64,000 bases of DNA, taken from the NCBI GenBank assembly GCA_002914845.1, contig JXTC01000076.1:1-64000 (forward strand), written 5' to 3'. Of the stretch, positions 1 through 12,567 are shown one piece after another. Position 1 is the first letter of the stretch. Every line of letters starts with the position of its first letter. Below the pieces are notes generated by a model. That model saw nothing but the letters and a program-made list of their open reading frames with translations. It was not told the DNA's origin and did no database searches. The position numbers and the translations under genes are program-made. This DNA is from Trema orientale. Taxonomy: Eukaryota > Streptophyta > Magnoliopsida > Rosales > Cannabaceae.

Positions 1-320
1 CCTCACCTATATAAAGGGGGCTCAGTCTCATAATTTATCATCTCACAATATCACACAATATCTGATAGTCATCTGACAATCACTTCACTATACACTCTCT
101 CTCTATAATCTCTCTCTAATTCTCTCTTTGCTCTCACCTTGAGGCTTAGAGAAACTCTTGTAATTCTCCAGAAAATAGTGAAGAACAGTGGACGTAGGCT
201 CATCTTTTTTGGGCTGAACTACTATAAAATTTGTGTCTCCTTATTTGCTTTACTTTATTAATCCTTTTCACACACAAGCCACATCTCGCAATTTTCTATA
301 TTCATTGTTGACAAAACCTC
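1..320 (+). mobile_element. 3' part of a probable LTR (truncated by window edge)
   Basis: A TATA-like box (TATATAAA, about 9-16) is followed by a CT-rich stretch. Then come GTGGACGTAGGC (about 190-201) and GGGCTGAACTACTATAAA (about 219-236), a word order typical of the R/U5 part of plant LTRs, which often read GTGGA(C/T)GTAGGC followed by CCGAACCACGTAAA. No coding sequence is visible. The right edge is not certain; a CA end near 311 or 320 is possible. It could be the end of an element lying outside the window or a solo LTR. A host-gene 5' leader is a weaker alternative because no reading frame follows. Confidence 0.5.
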
Positions 321-3300
321 CGTCAATAATTAGTAATGCTGACTCATGATATATTATGATTGGTAAAAATATCAAGTCAGTTTTACATTAGTAGCCAAAT
401 ACCGAGCTCCTTTACCCACGCTTTTTCTTTCAGCAGTTTCTCTCCTAATTAATGACTTTTTCCCACATTGAGATAATAACAGATTCCACAATAAATTTTT
501 TTTAAAAAAGAAATTAGATGCAATTAATTATAATTAAGGTGTGAAATAATCCTAGTAGTGTCGGTTATGTTAATATTACGTGGACAAGAATTTATCAGTT
601 GAAAATATCATTTTATATTACTAATTAGTCAAACTCGTGAGCAGATTTTGACGTATCCCAAAAGCGTGATGGAAACAGTACAAGTTAAAAGACAGACTCA
701 TTACACAAAGTCAAGAAGTCATTAGCTAAAATAGAGGAGTGTCCAACTTTGCAAGATTTGATTTGGTAAAAAGGATGTAAAAAAGGTTACCAACAACAAT
801 GAATATTCTAATATTTCTATATATATTAACTCTTCGAATTTCTTCAAACGCAATACTAAAATATTTATTATTTTAGCCAAAAGGAATTTGAATTAATTAT
901 ATATTGGCTATAAATTAATATATTGCAAAAATTAAATCCTCTTAAATTTGCTTTTAATTAATACTTTTAGAGAATACTTCAGCTTTATTAGCTGGTGAAT
1001 CTCTTTCCTTGTTCGCTACGTTCAAATGGGGCCTATATGCTGGTTTTCAACGATAGACCCAAAAAAAAGTGCATGCAAAATCGTGATTTTATTTTGTTTT
1101 ATTTTATTTTTGTGAGTGTGGATAATGCCATATACGGGCCGTTATATAATTATATTCCTGTAAAGTATACACATATGAGGGCTTATAGCGTACTAGTAGG
1201 ACATAATTTTTTTTTTTTTTTATGGGAGTAGTACATAATTAATTACATAGCAAAAATTTACAGAATTGGAGCTTGTAGTATATTATTCTTTTTTGTTTTT
1301 TTGAAAGTGTATACTGTTTTAATTAATCTTAGGTCATATATCATATATTCATATTACTCTCAAAAAAAAAAGTTCATATATGATCATAGGAAGAGATACT
1401 AATTAATCAACATTTAATTATACATTAATTACCATGCTTTTCTTATGCACTTCTGAAAAATTATGATATAATTCTTGACAGGCAAGAAGATCATCTTATT
1501 TGTTAATTAATTTCTTTTCAGAAATATTAAGCAAATTCGTATCGGTGGGCATGACCCACAGATCAGTTCCATATATTTTCTAGGTACGTAGTATTAAAAT
1601 AATTTCTTATATATACATATATATATATTCTGATATGTTCTGCTAATGCTCGACAAATGTGACTATTAGAGATTCTGTTAGGCTAGCCTTACAAGTAAGT
1701 TAAAGCTTAGAAATGTATGTCTCTTTGTCTTTGAAAACTAACAATAATTCAGGCGAATGTGATTAATTTTCAATACTGTCATACTGTGAATAAGTAGCAT
1801 ATATATATATATATATATATACACTACGAGAAATTAACTCACTCCAATATCCGGTACTGTCGGCTAATTTTTACTTTTATTTTTTTTAAGGTTTCTTCCC
1901 GGCGATACCTAAAATGGAGATTTTTTTTTTCAGTATATGCTAACTGTTCAGAATTATGAACCGCAATTGAAATTTCTACTTGTTATTAGCTAGATACATT
2001 GTTTTGATTTGAAATGATGATGTGCGTATTCATCATGCTAGCAGGCGGACATATAGATATACATATATATAATGAGCGAGTTTTTAATGAGTATTTTTGT
2101 TTTTTTCCATGATTGGGTAAGTTTAACTAATTTAAAAATAAACCTATAATAATAAGTCATCTCATTCAATATATTAATTTCTAATTTTGTTTTATTTATT
2201 TCCTTTTTGAAAATTTAATTTAATGTTTAGTTTCCTAATTTCCTTTAATTTAAAATTATATATATTATTATATCTTCAATATTTCATAAAATTTCTTTTT
2301 TACTGTACGAAAGGTAAAATCCAAGGTAACATAATTTTTATATTATGAATAAGTTGTTTTCTTAAATAACAAAAAATGAATAAAGCAATTACATTGAAAG
2401 AAAATTTATTTTAAAAAAATTATACGTGAAATAGCTTAAAATTTGTGTATCTTTTGTTATTTTTTTCCTAACGAATAAGATAGTTGAGAGTGATTAGGAT
2501 TATTAATTATTTTTCACTAGTTTCATTTTCTTATATATATATAAAAAAATAACCAACTCATCAGATTATCCATCCTTTCTGTTTTAAATAACTTTCTATA
2601 TTTATATATGTATTAATTATAATAATATTTTTAGTAAATATACTAATATTATTTTAACCATTAGATTAAAATCCAATTGTTCAAATTAGAGTACCTATCC
2701 AATATATGTGTGTTTTTGGACGGGGATATATTTATATGTATTATATATACAGAAAATTACGTTGAGATATATCTCTTGACTTTTTGTAGTGAAATCTCTT
2801 GAAGAACAAATATTTTCAGTCATATATAACCTCGGGGGATCAATGTGAAAGTGATTACTGATCCAAACAAAAAAGAATGATATATGACCTCTTTGGCTAA
2901 ATCATGTGAAAGTAAATTATCTAAAATCAAAAGTATTCATATCAATATACAAAACGCAAAACAGTTACGGAAGAAAATTGCACACGAACTTGTATATATA
3001 AGAAGGGACGAGCTAGTGATCAAATAATCACAGCTACAATTCCCAGATGATATATTTCCACAAATAATTGGAATTCCAAGCAGTTCCCCTTTTTTTGGGT
3101 CAAATTATGTGTTCCTAACCATGCAACCTACGAAATTTGTAATGTCACACATTGTCAAATACCAACGTAAGATTGAAAAGAAAAAAAATCCTTTTGATGT
3201 ACTAGTGACACTAGTAAATAAGTGATAAAACTTTTGTTTTTGTTTTTTTTTTTCTATCTCAATGTTTTCTAAAATTTATCATTATGTCATCAATAACCTA

Positions 3301-4971
3301 ATCACGCGTAAAGACACATTTTTCCAAGTAGCCAAAAAAGTAATCAAACAGAGGAAGTGATCCTTTTTTTTTTTTCCTTGAGAAAGTGATTCAATTAAAA
3401 AAAAAAACGAAAATAAATGAGCTACGTTAGCTAGATATCTATTCAAATAACAAGGCTCGTGGTCCGGTCCTCTGTATCGCCCCTCTTGGATAGACCTGCG
3501 GTCTTCCGTGTGTACAGTGTCACGTGCGCATGAACACTCAAAGTTTTGTTTTTGTTCTTTCGCTTTTCTTCTGTCTTTTTCCCAATTCATATAACTACAA
3601 AACGTGTGTATAGCATATAACACTTCTAATAGTGCTAAGCCGCGGAGTTAAATAGCATTCGTTCGTGCACACAAGCTATTTGTTTTAAGGATGAATGTTT
3701 TTTTTTTTTTTTTCATTTTATTCAGTTGTTTTCTTTGATTATAATTAACTCCAATACAAACTTTGTTTGTTCTAATCACGCGGAAGGTTGATCACGTCTT
3801 CAAACTAAATTGGCAATTTTGGCCTTGAAACACGTGCTCCATTAAGGTAATTTGTGAGCCATCATAGTGATGTATAACTAATTTTATATACATGGATAGA
3901 GTATAGTAGTACTAGTAATTAAAATTGGTTAAACGTACAAAACTTTCAAGAGACATTGCACTTGCAATTGCATGTATTAATTTAATGGTCATACTGCTGG
4001 TTAGCTATTGACTCGTAAAACTTTGGTCTTAGGACTCAGGCAGGTCAGCATTAATACTAGTTCTGGTTTCGTTTGGCGTCCCCTCCTCATTAGTCAACAG
4101 TACGTCCCTCAAGGCTGCATTCAATAATTTGTCATTGAAAGTTCTAGAAGTAATTATATTTACAATTAATACCCTAAATGATTACGGTACTTATGAATAT
4201 ATAAGCATTGAGTTTATAATTATGATCACGTTTTAGAATTAACTTTTGCTCTCATTTTTCAACGGGTGAAATACATAATATATATATATATATATATGGT
4301 TGCCAATCCAGTAGTTATTATATATAAATATCACACAACTTATACAAAAGAAAAATATGAAAAATTAAGTTGAAGGAGATTTTACTAATGAGTATTATGG
4401 CAAATCAAAAACCACGTCGTAAAATAAAATTAATGTATGCCATCAGCGTTCTAACTTTTCGCACTCGTATTGTATTGTAACTTAATTAGTTGTAAATCCA
4501 ATCAATAATAAAATAATATAAATGTGTTAAACTTAATAATTAGCTACTAAGAACTCTACAAAGAATTTTGGTCCAATATGTCATTTAAAACGACGCAGCC
4601 CCAAGACTAAGGTTGAATTCAATAAATAAATACATGTTGAGCTTTCATCTATTATCGTATTATATCCTTTTTTTTTTTTTTGAAAGGGTATTATATCCTT
4701 TTTTTTTTTTTGAAAGGGTATTATATCCAATTTTTGTATACTAATTTCATAAGTCACTTTCCTGTTTCCTCCCCACAAGACACTACCCAACAAGGATTTA
4801 GCCTTTAAGTTATTCCAATAAATAATTCAGGCAATACTTGTTTTAACCAACTGAAAAACCGGGTCTGTCCCATAGGATTTTGAAAACTGTTGGTCCAAAC
4901 AAACTAATTAACTACAGTCAATAGATCAATCAAATCAAACATAGTACTTTTTTTTTATAATAAAAAAGGGG
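321..4971. other. AT-rich intergenic DNA, no gene seen
   Basis: No reading frame with recognisable protein content is present on either strand. It holds an (AT)n tract near 1797-1821, many poly-T and poly-A runs, one G-box CACGTG at 3831-3836, and a T-rich duplication near 4656-4730 in which a roughly 30-bp unit of TTATATCC, a poly-T run and GAAAGGGTA is repeated. A short terminal piece resembling the GCC-AATCCAGTAG MITE family lies near 4299-4315. Confidence 0.6.
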
Positions 4972-5132
4972 TATTTTTTTTTTTATAATGAAAAAGGCGG
5001 ATGAGATCCCGGTAGTGCATCATTTCCTAGAACCACCCCCATTCGGTTGGACTCCCAAAGACGATATCGGGGCTCGAACCCTTGACCTCACCCTCCCTAA
5101 GTGAGAGAAGGCTTTGCCACTTCGACCACCCT
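4972..5132 (-). mobile_element. tRNA-derived SINE
   Basis: Read on the minus strand, the element starts near 5132. It carries an RNA polymerase III A-box-like TGGTCGAAGTGG (about 5117-5128) and a B box GGTTCGAGCCC (about 5070-5080), about 40 bp apart as in tRNAs. A non-tRNA body follows, ending in an A-rich tail that appears as poly-T on the plus strand near 4972-4984. It does not fold as a full tRNA and the body is too long, so a SINE is preferred to a tRNA gene. No target duplication could be fixed because the flanks are homopolymeric. Confidence 0.65.
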
Positions 5133-5944
5133 AATTAAACATAATACTTGTCTTCTAGATATTAATACTCCTAATTAATATACGGTTAGATTTCTATTGG
5201 GTGAATTAAAATATACTATTTTAGGAAATATATACAGCAAATAAAGAACAATTAATGCAGGCTTGAAATCCCCATTAAATTAATGCATCATTTATACATG
5301 GGAGTAATCATGTCATTCAATACTTAATGCTGATGGCGACAATGTAGTGATAATGGCTTAATTAATGAAAGAATAAAACTGATTCTTAGTAATAAAAATT
5401 AGACTTGTGAAAAATCGTATTTTTTTTTCCTTGGGACAAATAGCATTATTCTTTATACATTATGTACTAACACGACATAGATTACTAATAGTAATAGTTG
5501 GTTAATTACACCTGATTGTAAATCTAATTAATTTATTATTGCTGGCAGCTACTAAAAAAATTGGTAATTATGGGAAATAATTATCAATTATAAAATTTTT
5601 TAGTGGATAGTTTTTTATTCGGATTAAGATAAATAGAACTGCTATTGTACATAAACAAGGTGACTAATATTAATAATTCCGTCGTCACACTTGAGTCTAA
5701 ATCTAAAATATATTGTTTTGAGTTTATTATATAAACCCAGAATCTATAAAACTAGAGATCGAAATGACGCTCAACAGTCCTTTCAAAAAAAAGAAAAAAG
5801 AAATGATACTCAACAGTAGTGGCAAAAAAAACCAACCTTTCCAATGAGCTTCGCAAAAATAATGTGAAGTCCGACGCACTATATATATTGCAGAAATAAA
5901 AATTAAAAAGCAACTACCAGAATTAGTGGATATATTGGGCTCGT

Positions 5945-6690
5945 TTAAGGTTGTTATTAAATACTACTTTTAGCTTTTATAAACAGTTGGAGAAAACTGT
6001 TGAGACAAAAGTACATAAAAGAGAGTTGTTTGATAAATTTTTACTTTTAGTCAGTAAATTTTAAATTTTGTTGCGTAATTACTACTTTGAATAGAATTTA
6101 AGAAATACAATAGAGAGTTATTTTAACAAAGTTGATTCTGCTATCATAATACAAATGTCTTAAAATATCAGTCTACAACACACACAATTTATAATTTACA
6201 AAGATACTTCTTTTAAAATATAGCACAACATTTTTGTAAATTTAATCTACAAGCTTACTTTTTTTCTTATAACTACCTCTTGGTCAAAGCAAGGTGCAAC
6301 ATAGCACCATAATACAAAATTGGCCCCATAAATTAACCAAATTGTGATTGCTTTTTGAAAGATACTTTCAGTTTTTAATAGCAGTTGAGAAAATTATAAG
6401 AGAGAGGTGTTTGGTAAAATTCGATTTTTGGCTAGCATATTTTCAAATATGTTATGCAAGTACTATATTTTAAGTATGATTTGAGAAATTATAAGGTAAA
6501 ATTTACTTTGTCATCGTACAAATTTTCTAAAATATTATTTTATATTCTCAATCTATAGTTTACCAAAATATTTGATTGACCGAATTCCTTTTTCGTCAAA
6601 GACACAAAGATATTTTTGTTCACAGCGTAACTATAAAACAAGCTATAATACAATACAGCACATGAATACCAAATTGGCCCAATATTTATT
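5945..6690. repeat. diverged direct duplication, unit about 350 bp
   Basis: Two consecutive segments (about 5945-6325 and 6345-6690) share an ordered series of words: a CAGTTG(G)AGAAAA box, AGAGAGTTGTTTGATAAA against AGAGAGGTGTTTGGTAAA, a TTTAAG(A/T)A block, an ATAATACAA box near each end, and a closing AAATTGGCCC. Both copies are heavily mutated. It is probably an old tandem duplication or two adjacent insertions of one unclassified repeat. Confidence 0.45.
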
Positions 6691-7180
6691 CTTATATATA
6701 TGTATACCATTTTATTTGTCTCGACCAACCATTAACACACACCTCTCTTTCCCGCATGTATTATATCAAGGATGGAATTTACCACCCAAAAAATAAATTT
6801 AAGAAAAGAATATATATATATATATAGCTTTATATTTCCAGACTCTTTGTAAGCTAGTCTTTGTGTGAGTATATATACATACTGTATATATTTATGACCT
6901 TTATATCGGAATTTTGTTGCAAGCCACGTTTAACCGGGAATATTGGTCGAATTAATTTATAATCTGAATGTGTGGTAAACAATCTTCCAACATCTATGTT
7001 ATAATTTTTGGAAAATATGTAAAGGGTTTAAGGAACATGCATGTTAATAAAGTTACAACTCCCAAATCACAATGGCTTTAATTTGCACGTATAAACCTTA
7101 GTCAAATGTCAGACTGACGGTTGAATTTCCACATGTTACGGAAGTATATTATACATGGCACTTTCTACATGTCCCACGTA

Positions 7181-7218
7181 CACGTGCTGTACTTGACCGG
7201 CCACATGAAATGCACGTG
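7181..7218. promoter_or_regulatory. pair of G-box (CACGTG) palindromes
   Basis: CACGTG occurs at 7181-7186 and again at 7213-7218, with an extra ACGT core just upstream at about 7176-7179 and ACGTG-like words nearby. G-boxes bind plant bZIP and bHLH factors. No gene start is visible within reach, so a regulatory role is only inferred. Confidence 0.3.
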
Positions 7219-7377
7219 AGCCACCTGGACATAGCGTGGCACCCAGAGATATATGTGTGCGCGTGGCCAACCATAGTTCTTTATTATGTTTCCTCTTTCG
7301 GCAGTTTGACGATTACTAAATATAAGCTTAGATATATTAATGCTGCATGCATGCACGCCGTACATGCACATAGTTAC

Positions 7378-7431
7378 GGTTTCGAAACATGAGAAAAACA
7401 ACGTGGTTTCGAAACATGAGAAAAACAAGGT
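7378..7431. repeat. 27-bp tandem duplication
   Basis: A 27-bp unit beginning GGTTTCGAAACATGAG is present twice head to tail (7378-7404 and 7405-7431), differing only at the last few bases. Each unit includes the palindrome TTTCGAAA. Confidence 0.85.
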
Positions 7432-9244
7432 GAACATAATTTTATCGTGTTAAATACAAAATATCGAACTCAGTCCGAGTCAGTCAGTTCTAGACGAAAA
7501 AAAGACGGTGCTAATCTGAACTAGCTATTAATTATATATGTGTATACATACAATTTCAGTATAAGAAAGTCGATATTGTAAATAGGGATTGTTTAGGCCT
7601 CTCTTTTTAAAGACTTGAATAATTCTTTAAGCTTGTTAAACTTAAATTGTCTTATCTTAGTTTTTCTATTTTTGCTAGTTGAGTTCAACATCTTGACAAT
7701 TTTTCTAAATTCGTAAATTGTATGAGGTAGCTCATTTTATTGTAGTTATTATTAATAAGTAGGAATAGAAAAAAGAGGGAGAGATGCATTAATTCTAATT
7801 TTCTAATTTCTTTCTGTATAATAAAATGCAGATTAAGTTATTAAGTAATGTTGTGTTATTAGACGATTGGAATGCAATTGGTGATTACCACTAATCAATG
7901 ATCGATGGCCTATTAGGGGATTGGAATGAGACATAATTCGTGAATGACTTGAGCATAGTACTATGGATAGTACGTTAATATGGATAACTAATTTGAGTAT
8001 GTAATGATCTAGTTAGGATGTACCGAAATTATAGTAATGACCAATAAATTTTATTCTCAAATCTACTTGTTATATCCGAACATGGAATTTTAACTCGATA
8101 TCGTATTTCAAATTCAGAACTAGTTCTTTCATTGTTAATTAAAAGTCTATTATATTTGAATATTCTTCTATTCTATTTAGACTTCTCTTTAATCATTAAA
8201 AATGTTTCTAGTTCAGTATTGTATTTCAACTTAGTTAAATATCTTGAGTTAGTAAAATTTTATTTGTTATTATTCATTAATATTGACTTACAAATAATTC
8301 TTTCTTATTAAGTGTAACAATTATATTTCACAATCACTAAAATACATAGATTTCAATTAAATATAATTAATCAAATAAATTTTTATTAAAAATTTGATTT
8401 CCATTTTATTCAAGGAAGAAATCTGATTTCCATTTAATAGTAAAACTATTTAATGCACGATCTTTTCCTTTTTTTCAAAAAGTTTCATTTAATTTGGACT
8501 CAATGGATTTGATATCACTAGACACAATTATTGGCCTTAAATGAACATGATTGTGACCCGGAATCTTAACTAATAAACACGGGCATGACATGAATATTAA
8601 TTGTGTCACATGGACGCTAAAACGATTAGCATCCCTCTAAATGTGCGAAACTATATTTGATGGTGAATTTTAAATATTTAGATTAACTACTAATGTTGGG
8701 ACATGGAAAAACTAGCTAGGAAACATTCTTCAGGATTAAGTAAATCCGTGATTTCATTTTAGATTTGTTAAATTCTATTAAATGTATGTCGAATGGCAAA
8801 TTTGGTTAAGATTCGTGTATAAAAATACTAGATTAGTTACCTATGTACAATAAAGTGACTTTTACTATAGGGAATTAAACTAGTTTAAACAAGAAAAGAA
8901 TTTCCTTCATTCCTTGTATCCATATATTGAACAACAAAACAAAAATTAGATAAAAGCATTTCGAACTATTGCAATATTGGTGAATGCAATAGTGCATACG
9001 TGATGAAAACACAACGAAAATAACAATCAAAATTTCGCTCACTTGAATTGCTAGTTACATATGCATAAATAAATGTATTATCTATTAATTATGCAAAAAA
9101 TAATTTATTTCAAAAATTAAAATTTCCATAAATTAACTTGGTAAATATTTATAACTACGTACTGCTTTCACTGTGTAAGTACTGGATTGACAAAGGCCAC
9201 TGAAAGTGGTGTAGTGAAAAAAAAATACATAAAGACCACCAAGG

Positions 9245-9497
9245 GGGGTGGTCTAATGGTTAAATTGGCCTGCGTAACGTCTTGGACCTCTTGGTCATAG
9301 GTTCAAATGCTACCCACCCTATGCAATCCTTACTGGTGGTAGTAACATTCAGGGACTAAGTAGATGTGGACGCACATTATTATCCGATGGATAAGACTCG
9401 CATAAAAGGCTTCAGCTAACATTTGGCGGGTTCAAATGTCTATGATAATGTTCGAAGAGATACAACACTAGTTGCTCTTTTTCTCCCTTTTTATTCT
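9245..9497 (+). mobile_element. tRNA-derived SINE
   Basis: An A box TGGTCTAATGGTT (about 9249-9261) and a B box GGTTCAAATGC (about 9300-9310) have tRNA-like spacing. A roughly 190-bp unrelated body follows, ending in a T-rich stretch near 9476-9497 and then an A-run. The D-arm-like half is good, but the rest does not close a cloverleaf, so it is a SINE and not a tRNA gene. It is a different family from the SINE at 4972-5132, judged by body sequence. Confidence 0.6.
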
Positions 9498-10575
9498 AAA
9501 AAAATAAACGAGGCTTGAATGTAGGCATGCCATCTTTTTTTCTTCATTTCTCTCTTGTTGTTTTTTTTTTTTTTTTCCCGTTTAAATGTGTGTGCTAATC
9601 AAACCATCATTTTACGTCAAAAAAGGTTTGGGGTTTCTTATCACGACCTTTTGAAAAAACACACAAAAAGTTTGGAGTTTGAAATTGGACGGTCAAAAAA
9701 AGAGAACCAATTTCATTTGTAGATGGCTATTTGACTTTTTTGGTCACCAAAGAAAAACTCTCGTATGGGGCTGGGGTTGCTCTTGGACCCGCTTGTCTGG
9801 CTGTCTTCCAATAAAGTTGAATTTTGCTTCTTGTGGAAAAAAAAGTTCTAAATTAAAAAAACATCCTTTACATACTTGGCACGTGTGTGTGTGTTCGAGC
9901 ATTTGAAAATTTCTGAAGATACTTTTTTTTTTTATCATGAAATATATGCATCAGCATGATATAAGATAATAACTATAAAATATATATACGACTATATACG
10001 AAGGAGGTCTTATCAATAACCTAAAATTTAGATAAATCATTTCTCACAAAAAAAAGGAAAAAAAAAAAAAAAAGATAAGTCGTATTACGTACTTCTATCT
10101 CCACCAAAGGTCCGTTAGTCCAAAATTTAGATGTTAATTTTTTAAAAATGAAAAGTGTGCAACTATTGCTATAAAACTAGCCGAATTTTTATTTGTTCAA
10201 AATGTCTTATATTTGACCCTTGAATTATGTATGCTTAAACCTTCAAATGTTAAATTTTATTAGATGAAATATAACGTACGTGTATGTGTATAATTAACAT
10301 CTAATAAAATTATACACATAATTAAATCTTATATTTGAACTAAATATGACCTGTATGTGTGTATACGAAGGAGCTCTTATCAATAACCTAAAGTTTAGAT
10401 AAATCAGAGAAAGAAAAAGAAAATAATAAATAAAGAGAAGTAAGAGAAGTCATATAGGTCTATCTCGAACAACGGTTAGTCCAAAATTTAAAAAATGAAA
10501 TTACTAGACATGCAATTAATGCTATATATAGCTTTATTTTCTTTGTTCAAAATGTCTTATACTTTTTACACACAA

Positions 10576-10837
10576 AAAATATCTTATATTTGGTCCTTGA
10601 ATTATGTTTTTATTTGAGTTTTATTCTTGAACATTCAAATGTCATGTTCTACTATTTTTTTTTTTTTTTGTCTAAATTTTGGTCCATATGATCTCCGTTT
10701 AACCATTCTGTTATAAATCCAGGATCAAAATTGATATACAAATTTATAATTTAGGATAGTAAAATATGATATTTGAAGGTTCATGAACTAAATTAAGATA
10801 AAAACAAAATTTAAGGACCAAATCTAAGATATTCAAA
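10576..10837. mobile_element. foldback (inverted-repeat) element
   Basis: The left arm contains ATATCTTATATTTGGTCCTT and the right arm, read on the minus strand, contains ATATCTTAGATTTGGTCCTT. The match continues for about 80 bp on each side, as far as a TACTATTTT-like core. There is no coding capacity, which fits a MITE or other non-autonomous DNA element. No clean target duplication was identified. Confidence 0.6.
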
Positions 10838-11142
10838 AAAAATTAAGACCAAAAATAAAATTTGAGTTATTGGTCAATGATTAAAATTATGGTCAGTTAA
10901 CTCTACTTTATAATAATCTTCTGTTTACATCCAATAATCCAATGAGTTCAGAAACGAGGAAAAAAAAAAAGAAATTATATAATTTCCTTCGCTCTTTTGG
11001 AGAATAATAAAGTGGGAAATTGTCAAGCTATACTAACCACCCGTAAAAAGGTTTCAGTTTCGAATATTATCTTGTATTTTAAATGCACAAACAGACATAA
11101 AAACATGCATTAATAATTGACTATTTAATACGAAAACCACCT

Positions 11143-11257
11143 AAAGTCTACATTAATTTATAAGATTATCCCTGAACTTATTTTTTGGAGTAAAACCCGT
11201 AAAGTTTACATTAATTTATAAAATTATCCTTGAACTTATTGTTTGGAGCAAAACCCC
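11143..11257. repeat. 58-bp tandem duplication
   Basis: Two head-to-tail copies of a unit beginning AAAGT(C/T)TACATTAATTTAT (11143-11200 and 11201-11257) differ at a handful of positions. The unit contains the phrase TTATCC(C/T)TGAACTTATT, common in dispersed plant repeats. Confidence 0.75.
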
Positions 11258-11560
11258 CCGAATGTTAGAAAATTTGGGTTTTGACACTCCTAATTGTAAC
11301 GCATGCGGCATGTCTTTTGTTGTGTAAAATCGAAAGATATACCTAGTATTTGAGATGTTAGATTCATTTTTTCCCAATAATTTGGTATTTATTTTTCACA
11401 TACGTTACATTCCTAAAATGTAGAATTCCTTATAATAATCATGAACTTTACATGTTTAAAAATAAATTATTAATGAATAACATATGCATATTATGTATAA
11501 AAAAAAAATCAATAATTTTTATATAATTAAGTTAAAAATTAAACCCTAATTTTAGTCCTA

Positions 11561-11710
11561 TGCATATGTGATTTCAAATCATAGTACTGGATGAAGGTGT
11601 TTTCTCCATGAAAAAGGAAAAATAGGGAATAGATATGCATATGTGATTTCAAATCATAGTACTGGATGAAGGTGTTTTCTCCATGAAAAAGGAAAAATAG
11701 GGAATAGATA
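11561..11710. repeat. perfect 75-bp tandem duplication
   Basis: The 75-bp unit starting TGCATATGTGATTTCAAATC is present twice with no difference (11561-11635 and 11636-11710). The identity points to a very recent event or an assembly artefact. It lies 13 bp left of a MITE. Confidence 0.95.
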
Positions 11711-11723
11711 AAAACATAACGTT

Positions 11724-12083
11724 GGTCCCGTTTGTTTCGCCTATTTGAATGTGTGTATTTGAATGGAAATTGTGGAATGAGTTATAATTTGAATGGAAGA
11801 CATTTGAATGGAAAAAATAGTGGAATGGGTTATAATTAGAATGGGAGTATTGGAATGGACTATTCAAAAACACCTCTTCCCCTCCATTCTCATCCAAGAC
11901 ACAAAAATCTATTCAAATAGTTGATGTAACTGATGAACCATTTGAATGGAAAAACTAAATTGTTGAAACAAACACTCATTCCAAAAGACCATTTGAATGG
12001 AAAATTTAGAGTTGTTGAAACAAACACCCATTCAAATAGATTTTCCATTCCAATGGAATGGAATGGGCGAACCAAACGGCCCC
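11724..12083 (+). mobile_element. MITE family A, copy 1
   Basis: It starts GGTCCCGTTTGTTTCGCC and ends GGGCGAACCAAACGGCCCC, which reads GGGGCCGTTTGGTTCGCCC on the minus strand, so the ends form an imperfect terminal inverted repeat. The interior is rich in TTTGAATGGAA repeats. It is nearly the same as the element at 59914-60274 and matches the inverted copy at 55216-55558. No coding capacity. The flanks (AACGTT left, AACATT right) are similar, but a target duplication is unclear. Confidence 0.85.
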
Positions 12084-12567
12084 AACATTTTTTTCGTTTT
12101 CTTTTTTCTCAATTTAATCAGCTGATTTTTTATTTAAAAATAAATAACGCAAGAAGAGAAGCAAAGTTACAATTTTTTGTTAACCATTAATTTAGTATAT
12201 TCCTCTTCATAGTTTCCTTACATATGCTATAAGTAAGCACTCTATAATTAATTATCAACTATCAAATTTCACTAACGGAAAAGTAATTTCATTCGTTTCA
12301 CTTTCAAGTTAGGTTGTAAGAAATTACAGCGGCGCGCATTAATAATCGACAATTCTATTGGCTAAAACCAAGGAAAATTAATCGCCAAATTAGAGACACT
12401 ACTGTTGATTGGTAATAAATTAAGCTCAACTTCAAAGCTGAACGAATGTAATAATAATATAAAATTGAAAAAGATCTAAAGAGCAGTATTCCTACTCGTC
12501 CTGACAATTTGTTAAAGGGAGCCACGGAAGTGCAGAGTATATTAAATTAGAAATATTTGCAAATTGC

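Larger units (their letters stand above)
5133..9244. other. AT-rich intergenic DNA, no gene seen
   Basis: The stretch contains a diverged direct duplication (5945-6690), a pair of G-boxes (7181-7218) and a 27-bp tandem duplication (7378-7431), described separately. The open frames here are short, antisense to each other and have no family character, so I treat them as chance frames. Confidence 0.6.
9498..11560. other. AT-rich intergenic DNA with duplicated and foldback repeats
   Basis: No gene is seen. A block starting TATACGAAGGAG(G/C)TCTTATC at about 9995 recurs at about 10363, and the similarity continues through CAATAACCTAAA, AGTCCAAAATTTA and TTGTTCAAAATGTCTTATA, so about 250 bp is duplicated in direct orientation. 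A foldback element (10576-10837) and a 58-bp tandem pair (11143-11257) follow. The reading frames at 9679-9938 lie on both strands of a T-rich stretch and have no family character. Confidence 0.6.

Noticed and set aside
3282-3623. 113-codon minus-strand frame
   Set aside because: Lys/Phe-rich composition from homopolymers, no family character, no splice-compatible neighbours.
5069-5132. tRNA gene on the minus strand
   Set aside because: A and B boxes are present, but no acceptor or anticodon stem closes and the unit continues into a non-tRNA body with an A-tail; it is a SINE.
9245-9320. tRNA gene on the plus strand
   Set aside because: Only the internal promoter boxes match. The 3' side does not pair with the 5' side and a SINE body follows.
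11649-12190. Small proteins recurring at 59849-60438
   Set aside because: The similarity comes from two copies of the same MITE. Frames exist on both strands and contain no protein-like composition.
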